Shown piece after piece: positions 23,993-35,399 of a stretch of 64,000 nt of DNA. The notes beneath the pieces are model-generated. The model saw only the letters and a program-made list of their open reading frames with translations. It had not been told where the DNA came from and did no database searches. Numbering within the stretch: the stretch's first letter is position 1; each line of letters begins with the position of its first letter. A program made the position numbers and the translations under genes. This DNA is from Solicoccozyma terricola (taxonomy: Eukaryota; Basidiomycota; Tremellomycetes; Filobasidiales; Piskurozymaceae), in NCBI GenBank assembly GCA_001600875.1, contig BCLD01000012.1:618287-682286 (forward strand). The letters are read 5' to 3'.

Positions 23993-26900
23993 TCAGTATC
24001 TGGAGCTTGCGCCGAGAGGCCAGAAACCCCTGTAACCGCCCAAATCTCCTGCTCGTCTCGCTGGCTCAGCCGGCTTTGCCGCAGACGTGCTCGGACTGTT
24101 CGCAGCAGAACTAGGCTTGCTCCTTTCCGCCTCAGTTTCCCTGCTTTTCACGAGAGATTCCCTGTCTTTTAGATCGCGAAGACGTTCCCTCTCTCGCAGC
24201 TCTTTCTGTTCCTTTTCGCGAGCCTCGCGATGTGCATCCACCGCGCCTGTGGCCCTGTAGCCCGAGCTGCTATACCCTGCAAGGCCGAATAGGTAGTTTC
24301 CACTGGGACTGTACCCTGATCGCGTTTGGGAGGACCATGGCGAGGTTGTACCCCTAGAGCCGTGCTCCTTGGAGCCATTTGCTGGACTTGGACCGGGCTC
24401 GGCGCCTTTCGTAACACCGCTCGATGCAGTTGACGATCTCGGAACGTCCGCGGCAGGAATGATACCGGGATTTCGCGTCGACAATGTAGCAGGGTTTGAT
24501 TCCGTAAGGCGATCGTTCACAGTGTTCAACAGCTTCTCCGTTCGAAGGAGCGTCGCCTCCAGCCACTTTTTGCCCTCCAGGAGTTGCTCCTTGTGATCCA
24601 AGAGCTCCTTACGACTGACGGCAGTCTGATTGAAGCTATATGGATGATTGGAGGCAGCCCAAGGGGAAGCAGCGGTTCTTGCTAATGAGGTCGTGGGTTG
24701 TGTCGATGAAAGAGGAGACTCTCGCAGGGTATTGCTGGGTGAAGCACTTTCGAAGAGCGAGCTGTATCGTGCAGTCGGACGACCGTAAGAGCCTAGGCCA
24801 GAGGTCGGTCGAATATTGCTACCGTTCGTTTCCTGTGGGGGTGGTTTGTTCGACGGCTGCACGCTCGGTGAGGGACCCGGGGACGGCTTCGCAGTAACTG
24901 CGTAGCGCGAAGAGGGAGCCAAACCGCGACCTTCCATGAGGCGGGCGCGTTCATGCATCCTGTCTCCCTCCCTCTCCAGCTCCCTTCGTCGTTCCTCCTC
25001 CCTCGCGGACAGGGTGTCGGAATGACCGAAGAGGGGTGAGATGCCTGATGCGAGTGACCTGGACTCTGCATTATGGCTTGGGCGCTTGGTGGCATGATTT
25101 TCCACATCTGCCTCCCCGTCGGCTTTCCGCTTGCGCAGTCCGTTTATCTCGGTTTCTCTGTGATCGATTGCGGTTTTGCCGGCAGGGATACCTTGTCCAT
25201 GTTCCGGAGAGGCACTACCCCCAACAGATCTATCGGAGCGGTTGCTTCGAGGAAGGATGGACAGCAGAGTCTCCGCGGCAATCTGATGTTCGAGCTGCAT
25301 GAGACATATGGGGGAGGGGGGAGGGGGAAGGGGGGAGGTTAGTGTCGAATGGCTTGAGACGGACGACCACGACACTCACCCCTTCTCTCTCCTTCTGCCT
25401 CTGCCTTTCACGTTCCTGATGTTCCCTCTCACGCTGACGAGCCACCTCCCGGTCTCTCTCCAACTCGCGGCCCCTCTCTTTGAGGGCCTCTCTTTCCCTA
25501 TGTAACTCGTTCCTCCTTTCCCGCTCGCGATCGAGCTCCCTTTCACCAAAACGAAGCGAACCCCTCTCCCTCTCCTGTTGGCGACTCGTCTGAAGCTCAG
25601 ACGGTGTCATGTTGTAGCTACTTCGGTCTATTGTGACCCCCGAGTCTAGCTTGAGTTCACGATCATCTTCATTATGGCGAGGCAAGTCTCTTCCGATGTG
25701 ACTGGCATATTCTTGACCAAGTCGTTCGTGTTCGTGTTGGGCAGAGGTTGCGCCGGCTGGTGTCTTGCGACTTTGCGAGGTGGACTTGGATCTAGCGGCG
25801 GGGGCGGCGGCGGCGGAAGGCGAGTCCACTTCGGCCAAAACCACCGATTCGCCTCTTCCCCTTGTTTCCTTCTCGGCGATCGGAGTGTCAACAGCGGGAT
25901 CTAGCTGTCCTGCAGGAGGAGCTTTCTGTGCGGCCTGCGCTGGTTGTCCTACTGCTGGAACTCGTTTCCGTCTTTTGATGACTGTCTTTTTCATCGCGAC
26001 TGGTCGCGGAACGCCATGTAGCTTGTGGTAGAGGCCTGTTGCAGGAAACCCACATTGTCCGATGTTTTAGCAGACTGTGGTAACGGGTTGTAATGGCCCC
26101 CCGTCTTTATCACTCACCACAAGCATTACACTGAGGTCTACCCTCTTCATCCCTTCTCCACAACGGGGTGGTACTAGTCCCACAATTCCGACAACACATA
26201 CCCATCGTGGCAGGTGGATTTGTAGCTTCGGGTGGACTTGCGATCGCAAGAGAGGTATCCGGTGAAGGTGCTTCATTGAAAGATCTAGACCGTGCCATGT
26301 TCGTTGTGCCTGTAAGCTGAGCAGAGTCCGGGATGTTTGAGTTTGATGCGATGGGTAGAGGTGCAGGTGATCTACTATCCAATCGTTCTCCTCGAACGAT
26401 TCCACCTCTCGAGAATGGTGTCCCAGCTGGACTTCTACCTCTAGCAGCAGCTGCGATCAACGGGTTGTAAGCTGGTTCGATACCCTCCGTTGGTTCTGAC
26501 CCTCCGTAATTCTCAGCCATTTTTGACGAGTTGTTGAGTGTTGGACAACCAGCACAAGCTGATTTCCCACCCATTCCATTACAACGTCCATCCCCCGGAC
26601 ATGTACCTGGTAAGTGATTGGTAGTTGTATTAGGCGCAGGAGTAGATTGCTTGAGAGGTGTGAGTGCAGATGTTGATGTCCTCGCAGCTTGTCGTCTTCG
26701 AGGAGGAAGTTTAACCGTATCCGGAATATATTCCCCCCCGGCATTTTTATTATCACTTGTCAAAGGAGTATCCCTATCATGATCCCTAGATGCGGTTGAC
26801 ATCGTTCCTGGACTTTGAATAGACGGTTCCGGACTGACTGTTGGTGAATCATTCTGTACATGTCTCGTCCTCGTTGTTGAAATTGGAAGTCCAGCACCGT

Positions 26901-27876
26901 ATCCACCGAATCTACCCGCTCCAGATCCAGCACCGTAACCTGACCAAATTGGGAGAGTTCCAGATGAATATGGAGATGATGATGATTTTTTCAATCCGAG
27001 AGAAGATGTTGATGTTGATGATCGATGTGATGTTGTTGATATTCTCGCTTGATCAATACATTGTTTGCAGTATGTTTTCCCACCTTCTGATTTCCAATCT
27101 CGTAATGCCGTACCCTGTGATTCGGTACGATGACAAGTAGAACATTGAGCGTGTCCATGTCGTTGTCGTTGTTGTGGTGGTTGTTGTTGTTGTTGTGGTG
27201 GTGGTGGTGGTGGTGGTGGTGGTTGTTCAACGCGTGATTCATACGATTGACGAAGTTGATATTCATTCGAATCAATTCCATCCCTTTCCAAATTTTCACT
27301 CTTCCTCTTCTTCTTCCTCTTATCATCATCATCATGATCATCAACATCATTCAATCTCTTCTCATCATCCAATTCATCCTCATCGCTTGTTTCTTTCTTA
27401 GCAACGATCACATCGACAACTTCCGCATCATCCATTCCAATATCCCCACCTCTATCCGTGGCTCTCTGCCCACCTCTTTCCTTCGCACCATCCTTCGCAC
27501 CATCCTTCTCACCATCCTTATTCTCAAAACTACTCGACCTCGAACGACTATCATCCCTCCCCCCCTCCCTCTCCCCCTCCACCTCCACATCCCCCTCCAC
27601 ATCCCCATCCCTATCATCCAACAAAGAAGAACGAGAACCTTGACGATCTCGTATCGACGAAGTAATCATTGAAAATGAAGTTAAACGACCTGATGGGCCT
27701 GTTGTTCCTGTTCGGAGATTAGATTGATTGGATGGGGGATGACGAGGGATGAGAGGGTTGGTGGAGGTGGTGGTGGTTGGGGTGGTGGTGGTGGTGGTGT
27801 TGGTGGTCGGGGTCGGGGTGGTAGGATTAGGCGTACGTATGTCGATTGTATTTGAAGTTGTACTTCGACGGAACAT
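23993..27876 (-). CDS. CIR1: GATA-type iron regulator, Cir1/Sre1/Urbs1 family
   Basis: Transcription factor that in related fungi represses siderophore and iron-uptake genes when iron is plentiful. It starts [10 protein letters not shown] at 27876 and has three exons. The order of parts is Thr/Asn-rich N-terminus; acidic and Lys-rich region; a finger-like element [20 protein letters not shown] ... CKQC (27060-27150); the family's Cys-rich iron-sensing motif CPGDGRCNG...CAGC (26545-26615); and a GATA finger, [20 protein letters not shown] then [13 protein letters not shown], split by the intron at about 26041-26115. The second exon holds a strong basic stretch ([11 protein letters not shown]) and a long Arg/Glu coiled coil. 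The C-terminal exon is Ser-rich and has a predicted helix [20 protein letters not shown]. The Cys-rich motif beside a CX2CX17CX2C GATA finger makes the family assignment firm. Confidence 0.92.
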
Positions 27877-30800
27877 GACGGGGAATACGAATCAAAAAAA
27901 ACCGATTTTTTTCAAGTTCGATCTCGGGGGAAACGTTTGAGAGATGGTTAGAAAAACCCTTGGGGATTGACGGGATGAGAGAGGGGTTTTCGATTGATTG
28001 TTTTTCGCGAGTCCGTTAGCGTGGGTAGGGGTTGGGAGTCGGAAAACGAAAAGGGCGACGTAGAAGATGGATTAGATTGGAGGGTTGGATCCTATCTCGA
28101 AAAAACACCACCCCCGATATGCCGTTTTTCCTTTCTTATCAAACCGTTTGTTTTTCCCCCCTCCACGATCCGGACCTTTCCGAGAAAGAAACCCTCCCGT
28201 TTGGGATTGATATATCTAACCCGTCGTCAAGTGAAACGAAACGACGACGTTTGGTAAATGGAAACCCCCCCCACCCCGGTTCACCAAGAGAGGCTGTGTT
28301 TTCAAGTATTCGTATTTCGTGTTCGTGGCGAATCGGGTTCCGGAAGGGGTTTTTTTTCCTCGAACACTTGGGAGGGTTTGTATGAATGATTATGTCCACC
28401 AGTTCCCTCAACCACCGCTTCGCTTTTCCCTTTCCGTTTGGTAATCCCCGATAGTGCTTCCGCTGGAAACCAAGATTGAGGGAGAAAAAAAACGAAAAGA
28501 CACGAAAAAAGACACGAAAAAGAGACGAAAAAAAAAGGGAAAGGGGAGAAATGCGGTTTATCGATGGATAACCCGTTGGATCGATTGGAGGGATGGGGAT
28601 ATCACCCAAGTACGATGTCTTGTGTGGATGATTGTACTGTGCGATCCGTAATGTGAGTGGGGGTGGAATGGGATGTTTTGTATAAGATTGGATGATAGGC
28701 GGTGATAGGGGATGTATGTGCTGTCGAGTGTGTGATGCGCTGTGTGATGCGGTGTGGCGGCGTGTGGCTAGCCCCGACCCCGACGAGATGGGATGGGGGG
28801 TTCTGTTGTCTTATCTAACTCCCCCCGCCGTCCCGCGCCGTCGCTTGCTTTGCTTTTCCCATCCATCCCTTTGCCTTTTCGCGCTCCCTCTCGCCCCCCA
28901 CCCTCGCCACGCCGCGCCCCCCCACGCATTTATTCCTTTTTTTTTCAATCTTTTTTACACACCACTCCGGGTAATCACAGATGAGATCTAAACCTGTGCC
29001 CCCTCCCTTCCCCCTTCGCATGTGTCCGTCCGTTTTTTTTGGTCATCGATGCGATCGAAAGCCCATGCGAGGGAAAAGAAGACATGGCCCTTTTCACTTT
29101 TGCCTTTGTGGTTTTCAATACCCTCCGATGCCTGTCATACGTCACCTACAATCCCCCCCCCCCCCTCTCTTCCTCTTCCTCTTCCTCTTCACCCACTTTC
29201 CACTTCTATTTTCTACATCCCATGGATAAACCGAAAACCGGGACAACTAACCCTTGGTGTGGAGTGGCTATTTCCCCTTGTACTTCCATTTCATCCAATC
29301 GAGCGTGAGGTATTTTGCATCCTCCCCCCCCCCCCCCCCCCCCGGGCGCCCAGAACGGGGATAAAATCCCCCATAACCTGTTATCACGTAACGTATTTTT
29401 TTGTTCGAACGTTCGGGAACCTCCGTCCCCCCTCCCCCCCCTCCCCATTTGCCGTCGCACGTAGTCGTCGTCGTCGTCGTTTCGGAGAGATTACGCATTT
29501 TACTCATCAGGATCCGTGGGAAACCCATCTTGGGCTTTTGGCTGAGAGTGGGGGTTTTCTCTCTTTTTTTTTTTTTTTTTCTCCTTGAAATACATTTACC
29601 AAAACGAAAAACAAAAGATGTTGGGCTCGATTTTTTGCGACGGGGAAAAAAAAAATATGTTGAAATGTGAACCATAAAAGAGGCGATAACATTCCCCCCC
29701 CGCACATTCCCTAAACATTTTTTTCATGAATTCCAAAACATTTTAAAAAGAGTCGAGAGAAGTCTTAAAATTGTTTTTTAAAATTGTTCCAACAAACCGT
29801 ACCTTTACGGTACAAAGTAAAAGAGACAACACACAACACAAACCCCATTCGAAGCCTTTACCGCCCCCCACCCCCCACCCACCCCNCCCCCCTTCCTCCC
29901 CCGCGGCCGTCGTTTCCATTTTTTTCGCCGTTTCTTTTCCCAAACCAGAATGCCCCGGATGGTGATAAGAAGGGGTTGAGGGGAGACCCGAGAATAAACC
30001 GGAAGAAAAAAAGAGGTTGATAATTGGTTTAGGAATACGTACGCGATTGTTCTCCGTGGGTGATTTTTTCAAACGATGTAAAATCTACTATCGAAGAGAA
30101 AGGAAAAAAAAAAAAGAAGAGGAAAAAAAAAAATGTTTGTAAATCATATAGAGGTACGTACCCCTTCTTGGTATTTTCTTTACGAGACAAGTGATTGATC
30201 CGCAGTTCCTTGATAAATAACCCAACCGGGGGGTTTTTTTATTTTGGGTTTTTTGGGTTTTGAGACTTTTCATTTTCTTTTCCCGCGGCTTCGGCTACGC
30301 CGATTAGATACGTCATTCACCTTATTGTTGTTGTTGTTCTTTTTCCTCGGATATCTCCGTATCACGTGCGGATCTTCTTTCCCCCGGGTAAATGCCAAGT
30401 GTGGGGCTCCGTGTGATTAAAGAGAGGGAGGCGAGGGATACGGTCGATGGTTTGAGAAACCCATTTCATCCAACTTGTTGTCAGGGTTTCAAATCTGATT
30501 CAAGAGGATCTTGCGGGGAAAGGAGATTTGTCCCGTTTCGTAATGGTCAGTCAGTATTGGGAAACTGGGAGTAGGGTTTTTTGCCTGTTTGTTTAGATTT
30601 AGGATAGCCCCCCGAGGGGGGGGGGGCGGAATTTGTTGTTTGGTATGTGTTTTCAACGGTGATGAAATAAAGATCCCATGGAAACACAACTAGTATCCAG
30701 AAGAGGGGCATGATGACCGCCCTAACAATCATTTCAACCTCCCCCCCCCCCCCGGGGGGCGCCCAAGAGGTATTGAGATAGTCAATGCGCATCGAAGACT

Positions 30801-31719
30801 GGTTTCCCCCCTACTATCGAACCCTGACCCGGTGGTTCAAATTCTCATACGACCACACGATGTCTTGTATTGAAACGGGAGGACCCTCTCCTTTCGTCTG
30901 ATGGTATAGCGCTCATGCATATCCTCAAACGACACGATTTGGTCATCTGTCTTATAAAAGTCAAATGAAAAGGATGACGTTATACGACCATCTGGGACAC
31001 TCATACACCTTCTACTCGAATCAGTTCCAATGGACAGGGTAGGGTGTCGATATACGCAAGGAGGAGCGTAATCGATGTTTGGGAAATCTTTGTTCAGTGG
31101 GTGGCGGGAGTGGCGGGTGGCCCAGGACACAGAATTTGGGAAGGTGGGATTTGTTGAGGATTTTGATCATTCTCCCCTGCCTACTGCACTAACCCTGACC
31201 GTTTCTGCATCATTTCCGAGCTGTTTAATAATGGAGGCGTGGCGGTGAAGAATAAAATAGGGATCCCGATCACCAATCTATGCAGTGGGATGGAAGCACG
31301 TCGTTCGTATCGAAGCGCGGTGGCCCAGATCTTCCAACGATTCTTTTCAAATTCAGAGGAAAGTTGGGGTGTCCTGTTTTTTTTTTGTCGTCGATTAGCC
31401 CGGCTTGACGTTGACTCCAACGACACGTCTGACTATCTGACTTTCTGACTTGGTGACCAGTCTTGTCTCAGTTGTCATAAATGGACATGCCAATATTTGC
31501 ACGTGATATATATTTAATAGTGGAGGGCAGAAAGTGCCGCACCTCCCTCTCCCTTGTTTGTTTGAAATCACACCATCTAGTCACCATAATACAGCGACGT
31601 ACCATAATCCATGGCTACGACCCAACCCAACAACACTAAACGAATGCTCAACATGGACCGACGGTGACGTTAAACCCTGTCCCGAACTTTCCGCTCTCCA
31701 CACGCACCACCCTCGTAGA
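27877..31719. promoter_or_regulatory. 3.8-kb gene-poor region upstream of CIR1
   Basis: The largest gap in the window, between the divergent starts of CIR1 and the BAR-PH-ArfGAP gene. From 27877 to about 30780 it is rich in homopolymers (C12 at about 29153, C20 at 29324-29343, an N at 29886 within a C run, many T and A runs). It probably holds a long CIR1 promoter and 5' UTR. GATA-core matches (GATAA or TTATC) occur near 28810, 29378, 29683, 29961 and 30017, and a CACGTG at about 30364. From 30780 to 31450 composition is ordinary, with minus-strand open frames of 97 and 81 codons that I cannot assign. Confidence 0.5.
29324..29343. repeat. C20 run upstream of CIR1
   Basis: Followed directly by GGGCGCCCAG. 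A similar C13-GGGGGG-CGCCCA arrangement recurs at 30741-30767, so the two may be copies of one small element. Confidence 0.8.
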
Positions 31720-34700
31720 ATGAATCTTCCGATCGAGCCGACGGGTGATTCCCCTGTATTCCGTGCATCCCTTTCCTCATTAGATCATCGCGCCCACGCT
31801 TTAAAATCATCATGCAAGGCAACTCTCATCAAAGCTACGGCGTTGAGAGAACTCCTCGGTCAAGTGGAACAAGTCGAGGATGCATTGTTCTCTGAATTGT
31901 CTAATCTCGGAAAACACTTGAATGGCGGAGATCGGAGGGATTGGAAGAAAAACGGACCGTTGGGCGCCGACCCTTTCGATGTGGAAGGTTATAGAACTTG
32001 GAAGTTGAAGAGAAGGCAGGAGGAAATTGAACGGCTGGACACGCTGGTGATTTCGAGGCTGAGAGCGCTTAGAAGTGATCTCAAGATGCGGGCAGGAGCC
32101 GTTCCAAAATTCGAGGTGAGAGTTGACAGAGTACCAAAACGTATCCGCATGCTGGCTCATACAGGCTGCTGCTATTCCACCATCCTCCTAAGGACACCGC
32201 CAAAGCTCACTACCACATGATAGCTCGATATCTTCAACCTCATCCCGGAGCCACATTATCCGAACGCAACAATACCGACGCTAGGCGAGAAGCGCAAGAA
32301 GCCGAATTCGATCTTCAGCGATATACAACACATTCCCATCTCCTTTGGTCAGCACCGCCATATAGTCCAGCCATCCTAGAATTTGGAACTTGCCTCAATA
32401 TATGGCTCAGTAGTTCTCTACCTGATGGAATCGATAGTTCGTCCGATCATAGTGACGCAAGGTCGACTCGGCCAACGATCGAGGACGAAGGCGTCTCTTC
32501 AAGTGAGAAACGCACTGTCCAATCTGTCAGCCTTTCTCACGAGCACACCAGACCACATGTATCTTCCGTACCATTTCCCAGAGGTCGTGAACGACGACTC
32601 GGTCATAAATCTTCCCTACCAGTCATACCATCTCCATCCAAGATGACGTTTGATCCTGCGATGGAATCAGCTCAACGTAGACCACCATCGGCTGCTGTCC
32701 TGAAACAGCGGACAGACAATGCCATCGAGGAATTGGCGAGCAGGAAGTCGGGATTAGAGACTTTCTGGGCAGACAGAGATTCAACAATGCGGTCTTTGGA
32801 AAGAACGGCAGAGGCGAAAGCGCTGAAGGTCAGTCGGATAAGGTCCCCGGTCATCCAAACAGGTTGGCAGGACAGACCAGGGACTCGGATGTCAATGGAT
32901 GACAGTCGGCCGTCCACGTCGCCAGCGTTCAATGATCAAGAATTCACCTCCGGAGTTCATGGAGACGCGATTGGGTTCACCAAGGAGAAGAAGAGCCGCG
33001 GTATGGGTAGCAGGATCAGGGGGATGCTATCTTCGAATGCGCTCTCCAGCAACCTTGCGTCAAAATCTGGTATCTTCAAGGTACCAACCTCGGCATCATC
33101 GGCATCACTGGCGCAAGGTTCTCGCATGTCTTTACAGCTACCGCCAGTAAGTGGCGCACAAGGAATTGGAAACGAACAAGGAAGATTGCACAAATCGTCC
33201 AGCAGACACTCCGTTCAGGCAGTATCTGGCGAGGGTTACAGCTCGCAATTCCAAAATCTATTTCCTGCTCATGACCCCACGATTGGTACTCCACTGTCAC
33301 CTGCGGACTCCATTTTTTCTAGCGAATCGCAAGTCTTGGAAAGACCTGCTTCTGCACCTATAGCGAGCATGCCACTCTTCAGGGACTTGCAAACGGGAAC
33401 AGCACAGGAGCGTATGCAGCAAGAGACGCAGAGAGAAATCGCTGGCAGGAAAAAGGAGGGACTACTGTGGACTCCTGGTGTCTGGGAGGATGTAGGAGCG
33501 AGCGCTGCGAACCGTGTCGGGGAAAAAAGGGACAAGGCCCGCTGGGACAGTGAGTAGAGGGCTGCGCCGAGAGGCTCATGTACTGACATGTCGTTTTGCC
33601 AGAGTGTTGGGTAGTACTGGCGTCGTCAAGGATATATGAGGTGAGTAGGTTTGTAAATATGGTGATCCATTGCAACTAACCTTGGTCAATTACAGTACCG
33701 GGATGGATTGAACGGGAAGCCAGAACCAGCAAATGAGGTAATTGACCTGAAGATTGGGGCAACGGCTCGAGAGGCGCGAGATACGGACAGACGCTTCGGT
33801 GAGTTCTGTGCCCACTGACTTCTTGTCCCTTTGTTGAAAACGTTTTTACTACCGACATAGCATTCGAAGTTGTGACCCCGGCGGCTGGGAAGCGCATGTA
33901 TCAGGCAACGTCAGCTCAAGAGATGCAAGTGAGTGTGGACCGGCCTTACATTCCCTCCTCGGGATGGAGAGGCTGATAGCGCTCTGCGGCATGTAGTCAT
34001 GGATCTACGCTATCGGCAACGCAGTCGAGTCGTCTCTGAACGGCACTTCCACAGTCAGAACTTTCGATACGACCAAACTTCGAGAAACTCGAGGGTTTGA
34101 TGAGCACGGGGCGACGGGCCGCAACCCTGGACTGGGACTCGGCCTTCCAGCTGCTTCACTGGCTTCCGCTTTGTCTGGCAAGGGCTCATCCCCGTCCGTC
34201 GGGACCAGCCTTGGCAGCCGCGAGGTTCCCTCCGCAGAAATACCTAAACACAAATCTGCGCTGGCGGGACGAAAGACGTCTTTGAAAGCGGCCTTTCGGC
34301 GTAGTCGCAATAGCTTCGGGCACGGGATCGGAATACAGAAATCTCAACACCACGGCGCTCACAACTACTCGCGTGGCGGTGTATCAGCGCCCGAGGCACA
34401 AGGTATCATCAGCTTAGACAACGATGACTTTGACGCTTCTGAAACGTCTCTCCAGTTACCACGACCGTCCTATCTCCAGGGAGGGAGTCGACATTCTAGC
34501 CGGTCATCAGACGACATGGTCGCAATGGAGGAACAGTCGCTTGTTTCAGCAGGTGACGGCACGTCCGTCGAAGGAATGCAACATGCCAATCTCGCTGTCG
34601 AACCTCTTATCTCACGACCGCGATCGAGTGCGAGCGGACGGACGGGTCGGTCCTGGTATGGGCCTGATCTGGACGAAGACCTCAAGGCTACGGTGCTTGC

Positions 34701-35316
34701 GATGCAGCCGCCAAGTCGCCAAAGTTTTCGCAATCCAGACGAACCTAACCTAAGTGAACGTACTAAGCAAGGGAAATCTGAACTTACCACACCGGAGACC
34801 CCTTCATCTACGTCTTCTGAGCAGGCTGATATGGCTACGCTGCAGCGTATTGCCTGTCAGCCTAGCAACCAGTCCTGTGTAGATTGTTATCGTCCCTTGA
34901 ATCAAGAGCACTCTCAGAGATGGGCCACCATCTCGTTGCATCAGAGACCGACATGCGCTTTCCTATGCATCAGGTGCGCAGGGGTACATCGATCGCTTGG
35001 AACTCATATCTCCAAGGTACGATCGCTTGACCTTGACAGATGGTCACCTGAAGCAATCATGAACGCTCGAGCGTGGGGAAACTCGCGATCAAATGCCATA
35101 TGGGAGCGACTGAAGCCAGCTGGCACTCGCCCGTCTGACGAGTGAGTGTCGTTGAGAGTCAACGTCAGCAAGAGTCGCTGATGATGAATATCACCCTGTT
35201 GCAGTTCTCAAGCGTCCGTCACGGCCTACATCAAAGCCAAGTACGTTCGAGGGGTATGGTTAAGTACAGAGGATAAGCAGTATTATATGAGTGGTTCCCC
35301 TGGGGTCGCTGTGTAG
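31720..35316 (+). CDS. BAR-PH-ArfGAP protein (ACAP/centaurin type)
   Basis: Predicted GTPase-activating protein for Arf GTPases in vesicle traffic. It starts MNLPIEPTGDSPVF. A BAR-like helical part follows (LDHRAHALKSSCKATLIK, EQVEDALFSELSNLGKHL, AHYHMIARYLQPHPGA, EAEFDLQRYTTHSHLLW). After a long Ser-rich linker comes a PH domain over small exons (KCWVVLASSRIYEYRDG at about 33602, then FEVVTPAAGKRMYQATSAQE and WIYAIGNAVE). A second Ser-rich linker precedes the ArfGAP zinc finger CVDC...CIRCAGVHRSLGTHISKVRS with the downstream LDLDRWSPEAI. The spacing between the two CxxC pairs is 26 residues rather than the usual 16. The catalytic Arg is present in VHRSLG. The protein ends at 35316, 83 bp from the convergent FRS2 end. 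Confidence 0.88.
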
Positions 35317-35399
35317 GGCGGAGTTCGGGGCTGTCTGCATATGCTCATGATATCTAATGCTGTCATACGCTATACGAGAACAACCAACTCGAGTGGTTA

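Noticed and set aside
24793..27876. Shifted plus- and minus-strand frames inside CIR1
   Set aside because: They have no domain, while the CIR1 frame carries the GATA finger, the Cys-rich motif and consistent introns.
28139..28609. 156-codon minus-strand frame upstream of CIR1
   Set aside because: Composition follows the local A/T homopolymers, it has Phe and Lys runs and no domain, and nothing connects it to CIR1 by a plausible splice.
30780..30860. Possible tRNA B box (GGTTCAAATTC and, on the other strand, GGTTCGATAGT)
   Set aside because: No matching A box or cloverleaf stems could be found at the right distance.
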